Source: Caryophanales bacterium UBA5364 (lineage in GTDB: Bacteria; Bacillota_I; Bacilli_A; RF39; UBA660). From it: a DNA stretch of 40,761 nucleotides. Location of the stretch: assembly GCA_002410935.1 (NCBI GenBank), contig DHPM01000001.1:21325-62085 (forward strand), read 5' to 3'. Positions 24,469-33,834 of this stretch are shown here, piece after piece; position 1 is the stretch's first letter; every line of letters starts with the position of its first letter. The position numbers and the translations under genes are program-made. Below the pieces are notes generated by a model. The model searched no databases, was not told the DNA's origin, and saw only the letters and a program-made list of their open reading frames with translations.

Positions 24469-26271
24469 ATGAAGCAAGAAAACATTAGAAATTTTTCGAT
24501 AATTGCCCATATCGATCATGGTAAGAGTACTTTAGCTGATCGTATTTTGGAAGAGACAAGAGCAATTACGGAAAGAGAACAAAAAAGTCAATTATTAGAT
24601 AACATGGATTTGGAAAGAGAACGTGGAATTACTATTAAATTAAATGCTGTTCAATTAAAATATAATTATAAAAATGAAGATTATTTATTACATTTAATTG
24701 ATACTCCAGGTCATGTTGATTTTAGTTATGAAGTTAGTCGTTCATTAGCGGCTTGTGAAGGTGCATTATTGATAGTAGATGCAGCACAAGGAATTCAAGC
24801 TCAAACTTTAGCTAATCTATATTTAGCTTTAGAAAATGATTTGACGATTATTCCTGTTATCAATAAAATAGATTTACCTAATGCTGATATTGAAAAAGTA
24901 AAAAAAGAATTAGAGGATACATTAGGATTTAAAGAAGATGAAATTATCTTAACTAGTGCTAAAAGAGGTATTGGTATTGCTGAATTAATTGAAGCAATTA
25001 TAGAAAGAGTACCAGCTCCTAAAGGTAATAAGAATGACAAACTACAAGCACTTATTTTTGATAGTTATTATGATCCATACCGTGGTGTTGTAGCTTTAAT
25101 TAGAGTTATGAATGGGAAAATTAAGGTTGGAGACCAAATGAAAATGATGTCCAATGGATTAGTTTATGATGTCGTTGAATTAGGTGTTCATAACCCTCAT
25201 CCAACTAAAAAGGATCTGTTAGTGGCAGGGGAAGTTGGAACGGTATCGGGAGCTATTAAAAACATCTCTGATATTAAAGTTGGAGATACGATTACTTTAG
25301 TTGATGATCCCGCAACTGATCTATTACCTGGATATAAACCAATGAAATCGATGGTTTTCTGCGGCCTTTACCCATTAGAATCATCTAAGTATCCAGAATT
25401 AAGAGAAGCATTAGAAAAATTAAAATTAAATGATGCATCACTAGAATTTACTCCTGAGACTTCTAAAGCATTAGGATTTGGTTTTAGATGCGGATTTTTA
25501 GGATTATTACATATGGAAATAATTCAAGAACGAATTGAAAGGGAATTTAATATTAATCTTATCGCAACTAGTCCATCAGTTATTTATGAAGTTTCATTAA
25601 CTGATGGCAGCACTATTAATATTGATAGTCCTGTTAAACTGCCAGATAGGGTTAAAATTAATGATATTAAAGAACCATATATTAGAACTAATATTTTTGT
25701 TACAAGCGAATATATTGGGCCTATTATGGAGTTATGTCAAAATAAAAGAGGTATTTATAATTCAATTGAATATTTAGATAAAACAAGAGTAAGTATTCAT
25801 TACGAAATACCGCTATCAGAAATAGTATATGATTTTTTTGAAAAATTAAAGTCATCTACTAAGGGGTATGCTTCTTTTGATTATGACTTTATCGGTTATA
25901 AGAGTAGTAACTTAGTTAAAATGGATATTCTTTTAAATGGTGAAGTAATCGATGCATTAAGTGTTATTGTTCATAAAGATTTTGCTTATAATCGTGGTAA
26001 AGTTATTGTGGAAAACTTAAGAAAATTAATTCCAAGACAACAATTTGAAGTACCAATTCAAGCAACTATTGGTAATAAGGTTATTGCAAGAGCTGATATT
26101 AAAGCAGTTCGTAAGAATGTTTTAGCTAAATGTTACGGGGGGGATGTCTCTCGTAAACGTAAACTTTTAGAGAAACAAAAAGAAGGTAAAAAGAGAATGA
26201 AAATTGTTGGTAGTGTTGAAATACCGCAAGAGGCCTTCTTATCAGTTTTAAGTATGGATACCGAAGAATAA
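24469..26271 (+). CDS. lepA: Elongation factor 4 (LepA)
   Basis: 600 aa, the standard length. Ribosome-associated GTPase that back-translocates or helps ribosome assembly. G1 motif [10 protein letters not shown]3 DTPGH, G4 NKIDLP; switch I region ERERGITIK. The C-terminus is the LepA-specific domain ([40 protein letters not shown]). The start ATG 24469 lies close behind a TATAAT box and CAGGTG. Its terminator overlaps the stop. The lepA to hemW order, here with one small gene between, is conserved in Bacillus. Confidence 0.97.
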   Translation: MKQENIRNFSIIAHIDHGKSTLADRILEETRAITEREQKSQLLDNMDLERERGITIKLNAVQLKYNYKNEDYLLHLIDTPGHVDFSYEVSRSLAACEGALLIVDAAQGIQAQTLANLYLALENDLTIIPVINKIDLPNADIEKVKKELEDTLGFKEDEIILTSAKRGIGIAELIEAIIERVPAPKGNKNDKLQALIFDSYYDPYRGVVALIRVMNGKIKVGDQMKMMSNGLVYDVVELGVHNPHPTKKDLLVAGEVGTVSGAIKNISDIKVGDTITLVDDPATDLLPGYKPMKSMVFCGLYPLESSKYPELREALEKLKLNDASLEFTPETSKALGFGFRCGFLGLLHMEIIQERIEREFNINLIATSPSVIYEVSLTDGSTINIDSPVKLPDRVKINDIKEPYIRTNIFVTSEYIGPIMELCQNKRGIYNSIEYLDKTRVSIHYEIPLSEIVYDFFEKLKSSTKGYASFDYDFIGYKSSNLVKMDILLNGEVIDALSVIVHKDFAYNRGKVIVENLRKLIPRQQFEVPIQATIGNKVIARADIKAVRKNVLAKCYGGDVSRKRKLLEKQKEGKKRMKIVGSVEIPQEAFLSVLSMDTEE

Positions 26272-26295
26272 AAGTTTCAATATGAAACTTTTTTT
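26271..26295 (+). terminator. Terminator after lepA
   Basis: AAAGTTTCA (26271-26279), loop ATA, TGAAACTTT (26283-26291), then Ts. A TATAAT box (26298-26303) for the next operon follows directly. Confidence 0.88.
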
Positions 26296-26325
26296 GATAT
26301 AATTAGGTTATAGGAGGATGATAAT

Positions 26326-26652
26326 GTGGACGAAAAGGATTTAATTGAGATTGCTAATCAGTATTTAAAAGCTATTGAAAGTAGAAGTTGGCCTGATTTA
26401 ACGCTAGATGAGATTGAATTAATTAGAAATCAAGATAAAAGAATTGATTATCGTAAACGCTTTTTCTTTTGTTTTAAAAATGTTATTAATCCTTTATATA
26501 CTAATTTACCTAAAAAAGGTCAATTTACTTTTTCTTTACCCGATAAAGAACTCACTTGTCGTCTTATGGTTCGTGATTTAAAAAAGCATTATCTTAAATA
26601 TAAATATACTAACGATGATATTATATATATTATTAGTCGTGGTCGTAAATGA
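26326..26652 (+). CDS. Small protein of unknown function before hemW
   Basis: 108 aa, soluble and basic. It starts at GTG 26326 behind TAGGAGGATGAT. The N-terminus is acidic and helical (LIEIANQYLKAIESRSWPDL); the C-terminal half is basic (DLKKHYLKYKYTNDDIIYII then SRGRK). It overlaps hemW by 4 bases (ATGA), so both are one operon. I recognise no family. In B. subtilis lepA and hemW are neighbours without this gene. Confidence 0.72.
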   Translation: MDEKDLIEIANQYLKAIESRSWPDLTLDEIELIRNQDKRIDYRKRFFFCFKNVINPLYTNLPKKGQFTFSLPDKELTCRLMVRDLKKHYLKYKYTNDDIIYIISRGRK

Positions 26653-27737
26653 TTAAAGCATGTTATATTCATATTCCTTTTTGTAGTAGTATTTGTTCTT
26701 ATTGTGATTTTTGTAAAGTTTATTATCATGATAAATGGATTACTGATTATCTAAATAGTTTAGAAAGAGAAATAAAAAATATATATCAGGGAGAAGAGTT
26801 GGATACTATTTATATTGGGGGGGGTACCCCAACTTGTTTAAATATCGACGAACTAAAAAGATTATTTGAAATATTAAAAATATTTAATATTAGTGACCAT
26901 TTAGAATTTACGATTGAAGGAAATATTGAATCAATAGATAAAGAAAAATTAGAGTTATTTAAGACTAATAAAGTAAATCGTTTGAGTATTGGAGTTGAAA
27001 CTTTTAACCCCAACCATTTAAAATTCTTAAATCGTAATCATACTACGCAAGAAGTTACTGATAAAATAAAGTTAATTAAAAATAGTGATTTTGATAATAT
27101 TAATATCGATTTAATATATGCGATACCTAATCAAACTATTGATGACGTGAAAAAGGATATTGAATTATTTTTGAGTCTTGACTTACCACATCTCTCAGTT
27201 TACTCATTAATTATTGAAGAACATACTAAACTTTATATTGATGGTACGAAGAATATTGATGAAGACTTAGATTATAAGATGTATAAAACCATTAATGAGA
27301 TGTTATCATCTAGTGGGTATCATCAATATGAAATTAGTAATTATGCTAAAGATAATTATGAATCTAGACATAATATAACTTATTGGAATAATGATGAATA
27401 TTATGGCTTTGGATTAGGTGCTAGTGGTTATATTGGTAATATTCGTTATACTAATACTCGTAGTATTGATAACTATATTAAGGGTAATTATATTTATGAA
27501 TCAGAAAAGTTAAATGAAATAGAAAAACTAGAAAATGCTTTGATTTTAGGGTTAAGAAAAACAAAAGGAATAAGTATTAGTGAATTTAATAATAAATATC
27601 ATAAAGATATTTTGAATGATGAGATAGTTAAAGGATTAATTAAAGAAGAAAAATTAATTAAAGAAGTCGATAATATCTATATTAATCCTAAGTATTTATA
27701 TTTATCGAATGAAATCTTAATAAGATTTATTAAGTAG
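26649..27737 (+). CDS. hemW: Radical SAM protein HemW (coproporphyrinogen III oxidase-like)
   Basis: 362 aa. The radical SAM cluster motif is C12-x3-C16-x2-C19 within IPFCSSICSYCDF, followed by IYIGGGTPT, the SAM-binding glycine motif. HemW-type proteins are heme chaperones or heme-binding proteins and are often misannotated as oxygen-independent coproporphyrinogen oxidase (HemN). The shorter length and the CxxxCxYCDF form favour HemW. The start overlaps the previous gene by 4 bases. No other heme biosynthesis genes are in the window, and the hem operon that lies between lon and valS in Bacillus is missing here, so its partner substrate is unclear. Confidence 0.88.
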   Translation: MIKACYIHIPFCSSICSYCDFCKVYYHDKWITDYLNSLEREIKNIYQGEELDTIYIGGGTPTCLNIDELKRLFEILKIFNISDHLEFTIEGNIESIDKEKLELFKTNKVNRLSIGVETFNPNHLKFLNRNHTTQEVTDKIKLIKNSDFDNINIDLIYAIPNQTIDDVKKDIELFLSLDLPHLSVYSLIIEEHTKLYIDGTKNIDEDLDYKMYKTINEMLSSSGYHQYEISNYAKDNYESRHNITYWNNDEYYGFGLGASGYIGNIRYTNTRSIDNYIKGNYIYESEKLNEIEKLENALILGLRKTKGISISEFNNKYHKDILNDEIVKGLIKEEKLIKEVDNIYINPKYLYLSNEILIRFIK

Positions 27738-27749
27738 TAGGAGGTAAAC

Positions 27750-28325
27750 ATGAAAAGTGATGTGTTTAAAAAAGAATTATGTTATATTAAAGATGAAAAA
27801 ATAAGAATGGATGCGATTAAGTTAATTAATCTATTACCTGATTATTTTTTTGTTATTCCGGCAAGTAGTACTGGTAAATATCATCCTAAGTATGCATCAG
27901 GTAAGTGTGGACTAATTAGACATACTAAAGCAGCAGTTAAATTAGCTTATGAGTTATTAGAAAATAATACGATTGGATTTTCTTTTAATAATCGTGATAA
28001 AGACTTAATTATTGTTTCTTTATTATTACATGATGGCTTAAAAGAAGGTTTAATTAAGAGTGAATATACCGTTTTTGAACACCCATTATTAATGGCTGAT
28101 TTTGTTAAGGATAATGCTTCTGAATTATCTTTAAATGATAAGGATACTGAACTAATTATGATGATGATAAGTAGTCATATGGGTGAATGGAATACAAATA
28201 AATATAGTAAAACAGAGTTACCATTACCTCAAAATAAATATCAAAGATTTGTTCATATGTGTGATTATTTAGCTAGTCGAAAATTTATTAATATTGAATT
28301 TATTAATAATGAGATAATTGATTGA
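27750..28325 (+). CDS. HD-domain hydrolase
   Basis: 191 aa, soluble. HD pattern: GKCGLIRHTKAAVKLA (first His), SLLLHDGLKEG (HD), FEHPLLMADFV, SSHMGEWN and HMCDYLASRK. The KYHPKYASGKCGLIRHT opening is like HD proteins often found in phages and Bacillota genomes. It is the last gene of the operon starting at 26326 (12 bases after hemW, behind TAGGAGGTAAAC). Directly downstream lies the thymidylate operon, so a nucleotide phosphatase role is tempting, but the substrate is not defined by sequence. Confidence 0.75.
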   Translation: MKSDVFKKELCYIKDEKIRMDAIKLINLLPDYFFVIPASSTGKYHPKYASGKCGLIRHTKAAVKLAYELLENNTIGFSFNNRDKDLIIVSLLLHDGLKEGLIKSEYTVFEHPLLMADFVKDNASELSLNDKDTELIMMMISSHMGEWNTNKYSKTELPLPQNKYQRFVHMCDYLASRKFINIEFINNEIID

Positions 28326-28350
28326 CACGAACATTTGTTTTTTGTATAAT
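28322..28350 (+). promoter_or_regulatory. Consensus promoter of the thyA operon
   Basis: TTGACA (28322-28327), 17-base spacer, TATAAT (28345-28350): a perfect sigma-A consensus, beginning at the stop codon of the HD gene. It fixes the thyA start at 28372 downstream of the box. Confidence 0.9.
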
Positions 28351-28371
28351 TATAATGGAGGTAAGATAGAT

Positions 28372-29223
28372 ATGGCAAAATGGGACAGAGAATATATAAA
28401 CCTATGTAAAGAAATTATTGAAAAAGGTCAAGAAGTAGAAAATAGAACAGGTATTAATACTATTAAATTACCTTATAAACATTTTGAATTTGATTTAGAA
28501 GAGGAGTTTCCAATCTTAACAACTAAGTTTGTGGCTTTTAAATCAGCTGTTTTAGAAATGTTATGGATTTATCAAGCGCAAAGTAATGATGTTAGATGGT
28601 TACAAGACCGTGGTGTTAAGATTTGGAATGAATGGCAAATCGATGAAAATGGACACTATATGGGAAAAGATTTTGGTAAGGAGTATGCTTATACAATAGG
28701 TACTGCTTATGGATATATTGTTAAAAGATATCAATTAGTTCAAAATTTAATTGAAACGATAAAAAATAATCCAACTGATCGAAGAATGAATATGAGTTTA
28801 TGGCAAAATGATTATTTAGCAACAGCGGCACTACCATCTTGTGTCTGGGATAGTATGTGGGATATAACTGATGGTAAACTTAATGCTATTGTTACTCAAA
28901 GATCTTGTGATGTTGCTTTAGGGTTACCATTTAATGTAACTCAATATGCAGTATTACTATGTATGTTGGCACAAGTAACAGGACTTAAACCAGGTAAATT
29001 ATATTGGAGTGCTAAAGATGTCCATATTTATAAAAACCAAGTAGAAGGCATCGAAGAACAAATAAAAAGATATGAAGAATTAGGCGATTTTGAGGCTCCA
29101 AAATTAAGGTTAAATCCCGAAATAAAAGATTTCTTTAAATTTGATAACTCTAAAGAATTAAAGGATATTGAACTTATTGAATATGAACATCATGGCAAGA
29201 TTAAAATGCCAATTGCTGTATGA
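28372..29223 (+). CDS. thyA: Thymidylate synthase
   Basis: 283 aa. Makes dTMP from dUMP with methylene-tetrahydrofolate, releasing dihydrofolate. Catalytic Cys 157 is in LPSCVW, and QRSCDVALGLPFNVTQYA is the phosphate/substrate-binding segment. The Cys is followed by Val instead of the common His, and the C-terminal portion (FEAPKLRLNPEIKDFFKF) resembles the B. subtilis ThyA/phage phi3T type more than E. coli ThyA. The start ATG 28372 follows ATGGAGGTAAG. An in-frame ATG at 28318 lies upstream of the consensus promoter and is not used. First gene of a dTMP operon; its stop overlaps folA by 4 bases. Confidence 0.95.
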   Translation: MAKWDREYINLCKEIIEKGQEVENRTGINTIKLPYKHFEFDLEEEFPILTTKFVAFKSAVLEMLWIYQAQSNDVRWLQDRGVKIWNEWQIDENGHYMGKDFGKEYAYTIGTAYGYIVKRYQLVQNLIETIKNNPTDRRMNMSLWQNDYLATAALPSCVWDSMWDITDGKLNAIVTQRSCDVALGLPFNVTQYAVLLCMLAQVTGLKPGKLYWSAKDVHIYKNQVEGIEEQIKRYEELGDFEAPKLRLNPEIKDFFKFDNSKELKDIELIEYEHHGKIKMPIAV

Positions 29224-29723
29224 ATATCAATATAATCGCAGCTGTTGGAGCTAATAACGAATTAGGTAAAAAGAATAAACTTATTTGGTATTTGCCTAAT
29301 GATTTAAAATTCTTTAGAGAGAAAACAATGAATAAGGTTATCGTTATGGGTAGAAAAACCCTTGAATCTCTACCTAAGATGTTACCTAATCGTAAGCATG
29401 TTGTTTTAACGAGAGGTAATCATGAATTTCCTAGTGAAGTAACGGTTTACAATAGTGTTGATGAGGTATTAAAAAAATATCAAAACACCAATGAAGATAT
29501 TTTTATTATTGGTGGTGAAAGTATATATCGTGAGTTTTTAAAATATGCCGATATAATGTATCTAACGGAAATAGATAAAAGTGATAAAGAAGCTGATGCT
29601 TTTTTCCCAACTTTTAATAAAGAAGAATGGGAATCTGTTTTAATAAGTGATTTATCAGATAATGAGATTCCTTATAAACATATGAAATATATTAAGAGAA
29701 AGAAGAGTAGTCATGCGAGGTAA
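29220..29723 (+). CDS. folA: Dihydrofolate reductase
   Basis: 167 aa, standard length. Reduces dihydrofolate, the product of ThyA, to tetrahydrofolate with NADPH. Motifs: IIAAVGANNELGKKNKLIWY with the W/P substrate loop, LPNDLKFFREKT (Asp at the pterin site), VIVMGRKTLESL (NADPH binding), HVVLTRG and FIIGGESIYREF. It overlaps thyA by 4 bases (ATGA) and tmk by 11 bases, so the three genes are one tightly coupled operon. Confidence 0.96.
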   Translation: MNINIIAAVGANNELGKKNKLIWYLPNDLKFFREKTMNKVIVMGRKTLESLPKMLPNRKHVVLTRGNHEFPSEVTVYNSVDEVLKKYQNTNEDIFIIGGESIYREFLKYADIMYLTEIDKSDKEADAFFPTFNKEEWESVLISDLSDNEIPYKHMKYIKRKKSSHAR

Positions 29724-30387
29724 GTTAATTGTAATTGAGGGAACAGATTGTTCTGGAAAAGAAACACAAACTAATTTAGTTATTGAAAAATTATTAAGTG
29801 ATGGAGTAGAAATTGAAAAATTCACTTTTCCTAATTATGATTCACCAACTGGTAAAATAATTGGTGGACCATATCTAGGTAAGGAATATATAGGGAAAGG
29901 TTGGTTTCAAGAAGGTGCTAGTAATGTAGATCCTAAAGTAGCTTCACTTTATTTTGCGGCTGACCGAAGATATAACATTCCACTTATTAATAAATATTTA
30001 GATAGCGGTAAAAATATTATTCTTGACCGTTATGTATTTTCTAATATGGCACACCAGGGTGGAAAACTTAAAGAACAAGATTCACGTCAAGCATTATATA
30101 AATGGATTGAGGATTTAGAGTTTTCTTTATTAGAGTTACCTAAACCTGATATTGGTATTTTTCTACATATGCCATATGAAGGTGCTTGTATTTTGAAAAA
30201 AGATCGTGTTGAGAAAGCGGATCAACATGAGAGCAGCGAAGAGCATTTAAGAAATGCTGAATTAGCGTACATTGAAATTGCTAATAAGTACAATTTTAAA
30301 ACAATTGAATGTATGACTGATAACAAAATAAAATCAATTGAAGATATTAATGAAGAGGTGTATCAATACTTAGTTAAGACATTATAA
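29713..30387 (+). CDS. tmk: Thymidylate kinase
   Basis: 224 aa, slightly longer than the usual ~210. Phosphorylates dTMP to dTDP. P-loop GTDCSGKETQT, DRY motif (LDRYVFSNMAHQGGK) and a lid region (KKDRVEKADQHE). The P-loop with CSGKE and the extra insert near IGGPYLGKEYIGKGW are of a less common type, so a related deoxynucleoside monophosphate kinase cannot be fully excluded, but the thyA-folA-tmk context favours dTMP kinase. The ATG lies inside folA behind AGAAAGAAG. A bulged terminator follows at 30390-30418. Confidence 0.88.
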   Translation: MRGKLIVIEGTDCSGKETQTNLVIEKLLSDGVEIEKFTFPNYDSPTGKIIGGPYLGKEYIGKGWFQEGASNVDPKVASLYFAADRRYNIPLINKYLDSGKNIILDRYVFSNMAHQGGKLKEQDSRQALYKWIEDLEFSLLELPKPDIGIFLHMPYEGACILKKDRVEKADQHESSEEHLRNAELAYIEIANKYNFKTIECMTDNKIKSIEDINEEVYQYLVKTL

Positions 30388-30389
30388 TT

Positions 30390-30418
30390 AAAAAGGAATT
30401 TAAAAATATTCTTTTTTT
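30390..30418 (+). terminator. Terminator of the thyA-folA-tmk operon
   Basis: AAAAAGGAAT (30390-30399) pairs with ATTCTTTTT (from 30408) with one bulged G, then Ts. Confidence 0.6.
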
Positions 30419-30428
30419 GTTAGTGTAT

Positions 30429-30538
30429 AAATGATCCTAAAAAATGGAATAATATAGATGAGATCTTATTATCATTTGATTGACACACGTTTTACAACGA
30501 TTTCTTGAGCAGATAAAAATTATATGTTAGTATATAAT
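30429..30538 (+). promoter_or_regulatory. Upstream region of the second modular pilin gene
   Basis: It holds an interrupted inverted repeat: AAATGAT (30429-30435) with ATCATTT (30471-30477), and inside it AATAA (30448-30452) with TTATT (30466-30470). A TATAAT box is at 30533-30538, 27 bases before the ATG. No -35 at the right distance is evident, which suggests an activator-dependent or extended -10 promoter. Confidence 0.4.
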
Positions 30539-30564
30539 TTGTATATTTTTTTAGGAGTGATAAA

Positions 30565-32286
30565 ATGAATAAAGATAAAGGGTTTACTTTAATAGAATTA
30601 TTGGGTGTAATTATCTTATTAGGAATAATTGGTGTGATTGCAGTACCAAGTATTACTAATCTAATTAAGGATTCAATCGAGAAGGCTTATCAAGAACAAG
30701 TAAATATGATAAAAGAAAGTGCTAAGAAATGGGCTGTTGAAAATATAGAACAAATATCAGAAGAACATAAAACTTACTTGACAGTTGATATGTTAACTAA
30801 AAATGGATATATAAATAAAAATGAAGTCGCAGATCCTAGAGATTCTAGTAAGAATTTAAATGGATGTGTCATTATTGAATATAATCCAAGTTATTCTAAA
30901 TATGAATATAATTATCATGAAAAGTCATGTGATGAATTTACTTATCGTGACTCTATCCTTAATGGAGCTGATCCTAAGTTAAGTGAGGGGATGATTCCTG
31001 TTGTTTGGGATGGAACTAATTTAGTAAAAGCTGGTTTATATGATGAGTGGTATGACTATAGTAATTTAAAGTGGGCTAATGTCGTTATGGTGACAAGTGA
31101 TAGCCGTGATGTTTATAATGAAGCACCAGTTGGAACTAGAATTAAAGAACATCATATTTTAACGTATTTTGTATGGATACCAAGATATAAATATAAACTA
31201 TGGAATACTAATGATAACATTATTACAACCGGTGTCAATAGTAGTGTTGTAAAAACGATTGATATTGTTTTTGAAGGCAGTAATGTGACTAAGTCAAATG
31301 GTACTATTAATGGTGAATATCTAACTCATCCAGCATTTACTTTTGGTGGAACTGAATTAAATGGGTTTTGGATGGCTAAGTATGAAACCAGTTCAGATGA
31401 AAGTAGTGCTTGTTATATGACTAGTTTAGCTGATGACTGCAATAATGATTCAATAACACCTAGAATAAAGCCAAATAAAACAGCATGGCGTTCAATTCAA
31501 ATTGCTAATGCTTTTCAAGTTGCTAGAAAAATGGAAACAAATGATAATATTTATGGCTTAAATTCAGCGTTAGTTGATACGCATCTTATTAAAAATATGG
31601 AGTGGGGAGCAGTTGCTTACTTATCATATTCTAACTATGGTATAAATAGTGAAGTAAGAATCAATAATAGTAAAACATCAACAACCGGATGTGCTGCTAC
31701 TAATCCCCCTGTTGATACATTTACTAATTACAAGGATTATTTTGAAGGATGTCAAAATACTTATAATACTCCGATTGGTAATTTAGCTAGTACCACTGGT
31801 AATATTACCGGCGTTTACGATATGAGTGGTAGTGCTGTTGAATTTGTCATGGGTATAATGGAAAGTTCACTAAATAGTGGTGTTCCAATGGTCGGAGTTG
31901 ATTTAACTACTAATTCAGGATTTAATGGGCGTTTAAGCAGTGGAGAAACATATACAACGGGTATTGATTTACCAGAAAATAAGTATTATGACTTATATTC
32001 TTATGGGACAACTTCTGGTGATCAAGCCGCATATGTAAGAGGAAAATTAGGTGATGCAACAAGAGAAATGGGGCCATTTGGAGTTCACCCTGATTTTGTT
32101 ACACCAGCTTTAAATATTAGTTCATGGCACGGTGATTTAGCAAATTTTATGACTAATCAAAGACCTTGGATTATTAGAGGAAGTAGTTGGGCTGATGGAA
32201 CCCTTGATGGTGCTTTTGCATTTTCTAATTTTATGGGTATTGCTGATGCACGACGTGGTTTTAGAATTGTTATTACTAATGAATAA
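30565..32286 (+). CDS. Modular type IV pilin with FGE/C-type-lectin-like domain
   Basis: 573 aa. Canonical class III signal: KDKG then FTLIELLGVIILLGIIGVIA with Glu at +5. A pilin module of about 125 residues follows, with two cysteines (LNGCV, KSCDE), closely similar in layout to the pilin at 39317. From about residue 131 it carries the same large domain as the protein at 17411: NGADPKLSEGMIPVVWDG, VWIPRYKYKLWNT, LNGFWMAKYETS, NMEWGAVAYLS, ITGVYDMSGSAVEFVMG and a C-terminal RGSSWADG...RRGFRIV. The fold signatures are those of the formylglycine-generating/C-type-lectin superfamily; I infer a ligand-binding adhesin on a pilus. The start follows TTAGGAGTGAT. Confidence 0.82.
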   Translation: MNKDKGFTLIELLGVIILLGIIGVIAVPSITNLIKDSIEKAYQEQVNMIKESAKKWAVENIEQISEEHKTYLTVDMLTKNGYINKNEVADPRDSSKNLNGCVIIEYNPSYSKYEYNYHEKSCDEFTYRDSILNGADPKLSEGMIPVVWDGTNLVKAGLYDEWYDYSNLKWANVVMVTSDSRDVYNEAPVGTRIKEHHILTYFVWIPRYKYKLWNTNDNIITTGVNSSVVKTIDIVFEGSNVTKSNGTINGEYLTHPAFTFGGTELNGFWMAKYETSSDESSACYMTSLADDCNNDSITPRIKPNKTAWRSIQIANAFQVARKMETNDNIYGLNSALVDTHLIKNMEWGAVAYLSYSNYGINSEVRINNSKTSTTGCAATNPPVDTFTNYKDYFEGCQNTYNTPIGNLASTTGNITGVYDMSGSAVEFVMGIMESSLNSGVPMVGVDLTTNSGFNGRLSSGETYTTGIDLPENKYYDLYSYGTTSGDQAAYVRGKLGDATREMGPFGVHPDFVTPALNISSWHGDLANFMTNQRPWIIRGSSWADGTLDGAFAFSNFMGIADARRGFRIVITNE

Positions 32287-32295
32287 TAAAAAATT

Positions 32296-32340
32296 AAAAG
32301 ATAAAAGAAAGTTATGTTTACATAACTTTTTATCTTTTTT
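32296..32340 (+). terminator. Terminator after the 30565 pilin gene
   Basis: A long imperfect stem: 32296-32316 pairs with 32321-32338 around a TTTA loop (AAAGTTATG/CATAACTTT core), then Ts. Confidence 0.85.
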
Positions 32341-32396
32341 ATAGAAATGTCCTTTTAATATTGAAAATGTAATGATATAATAATAATGGTGATAAT

Positions 32397-33812
32397 ATGA
32401 ATAAGACTAAAATAATCGCAACCATAGGACCATCAAGTAGTGATATTGAAGTTCTTCGTGATTTAATTCTAAATGGCATGGATGTAGCTCGTATTAATTT
32501 AAGTCATGCTAACTATGCTTTTTGTGAAGATATAATAAGTAAAATAAATGAACTTAATAGTGAGTTAAATACTCATGTTGCTATTATGTTTGATACTAAA
32601 GGACCAGATATAAGAGTAGGTAAATTTTTCGGTGGTGAAGCTTACTTAAAAACTGGTGATAAGATTAGAATTTATATGGATAGGGTAGTTGGAGATCAAA
32701 CTAAGTTTTCAGTTTCTTATCCAGATTTAATTAATGATGTAAAGTATGATTCAATTATTAAACTAGACAGTGGTTTAATTGAATTGAAAGTCTTAGATAA
32801 AGGTAAAAACTATCTTATGTGTGAAGTATTATCAGGTGGTATAATTAGGGATGGTCGTGGTTTAAATGTTCCTAGTATTCGTTTAAATAGACCATTTTTA
32901 AGTAAAAAGGATATTGAAGATATTAAGTTTGCTAATAAAATGGGAATTGACTTTTTAGCATTATCTTTTGTCTCAACAGCTGAAAATATTTTAGAAGTTA
33001 ATGATCTATTAATTGAATTAGGAAATGATCATATCGGGATTATTGCTAAGATTGAAAATGAAATAGCAGTCCAAGAAATAGATGAGATAATTAATATGTG
33101 TGAAGGGGTTATGATTGCTAGAGGTGACTTAGGTGTTGAAATACCTATGGAAAGAATTCCTGGCATTCAAAAGAAAATAATTAATAAATGTTTAATGACT
33201 GGTAAGATCAGTATTGTAGCTACTGAATTAATGGCTTCAATGGAACATCAAATTAGACCGACAAGAGCAGAGGTTAGTGATGTTGCTAATGCTGTTTTAG
33301 ATGGTGCTGATTCAGTTATGTTAAGTGGTGAAACAACGATTGGAAAATATCCGGTTGAATCACTAGCAATGATGGAAAAGATTATTTCATCTGCTGAAAT
33401 AGATATTGATTATATGGGATTATTAGAACATGCAGTTAAAACAGAAAAACAAGATATTACTGGTATTTTAGCTTATAATGTAGCCGAAAGTGCTAATCGT
33501 TTAAATTGTAAAGCTATTATTACACCAACTGTAAGTGGTTATACAGCACGCAAGATTAGTCGTTTTAGACCAAGTTGTCAAGTGATTGCTGTTAGTCCTA
33601 ATCCTGCCACAGTCAAATCATTAGCTTTATGTTTTGGAGTTACACCAGTTATGATTGATGAACTTAAAACATTTGATAAAATAATTGAAAAAGCTAAAGA
33701 AATAACTAAAGAATTAATTAAGACTGAAAGTAATGATAAAATTATTATTACTGGAGGATATCCATTTAAAGGAATAAAACATACTAATTTTATGAAGATA
33801 GAAGAATTATAA
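32397..33812 (+). CDS. pyk: Pyruvate kinase
   Basis: 471 aa. Last step of glycolysis: phosphoenolpyruvate + ADP to pyruvate + ATP. Motifs: KIIATIGPSS at the N-terminus, ARINLSHANY, MFDTKGPDIRVG, IIAKIENEIAV (catalytic Lys region), MIARGDLGVEIP (metal-binding Glu/Asp nearby) and ADSVMLSGETTIGKYPVE. It lacks the extra C-terminal phosphohistidine-like domain found in Bacillus Pyk. The start ATG 32397 follows ATGGTGATA and an extended -10 (TGATATAAT, box 32376-32381). The GH31 gene follows after 22 bases, suggesting co-transcription. Confidence 0.96.
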   Translation: MNKTKIIATIGPSSSDIEVLRDLILNGMDVARINLSHANYAFCEDIISKINELNSELNTHVAIMFDTKGPDIRVGKFFGGEAYLKTGDKIRIYMDRVVGDQTKFSVSYPDLINDVKYDSIIKLDSGLIELKVLDKGKNYLMCEVLSGGIIRDGRGLNVPSIRLNRPFLSKKDIEDIKFANKMGIDFLALSFVSTAENILEVNDLLIELGNDHIGIIAKIENEIAVQEIDEIINMCEGVMIARGDLGVEIPMERIPGIQKKIINKCLMTGKISIVATELMASMEHQIRPTRAEVSDVANAVLDGADSVMLSGETTIGKYPVESLAMMEKIISSAEIDIDYMGLLEHAVKTEKQDITGILAYNVAESANRLNCKAIITPTVSGYTARKISRFRPSCQVIAVSPNPATVKSLALCFGVTPVMIDELKTFDKIIEKAKEITKELIKTESNDKIIITGGYPFKGIKHTNFMKIEEL

Positions 33813-33834
33813 ATTGTAAAGGGGTTGAATCTTT

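Noticed and set aside
28318..28371. Extended N-terminus of thymidylate synthase from ATG 28318
   Set aside because: The consensus promoter lies inside that extension and a good ribosome-binding site precedes ATG 28372. The extra residues match nothing in the family.
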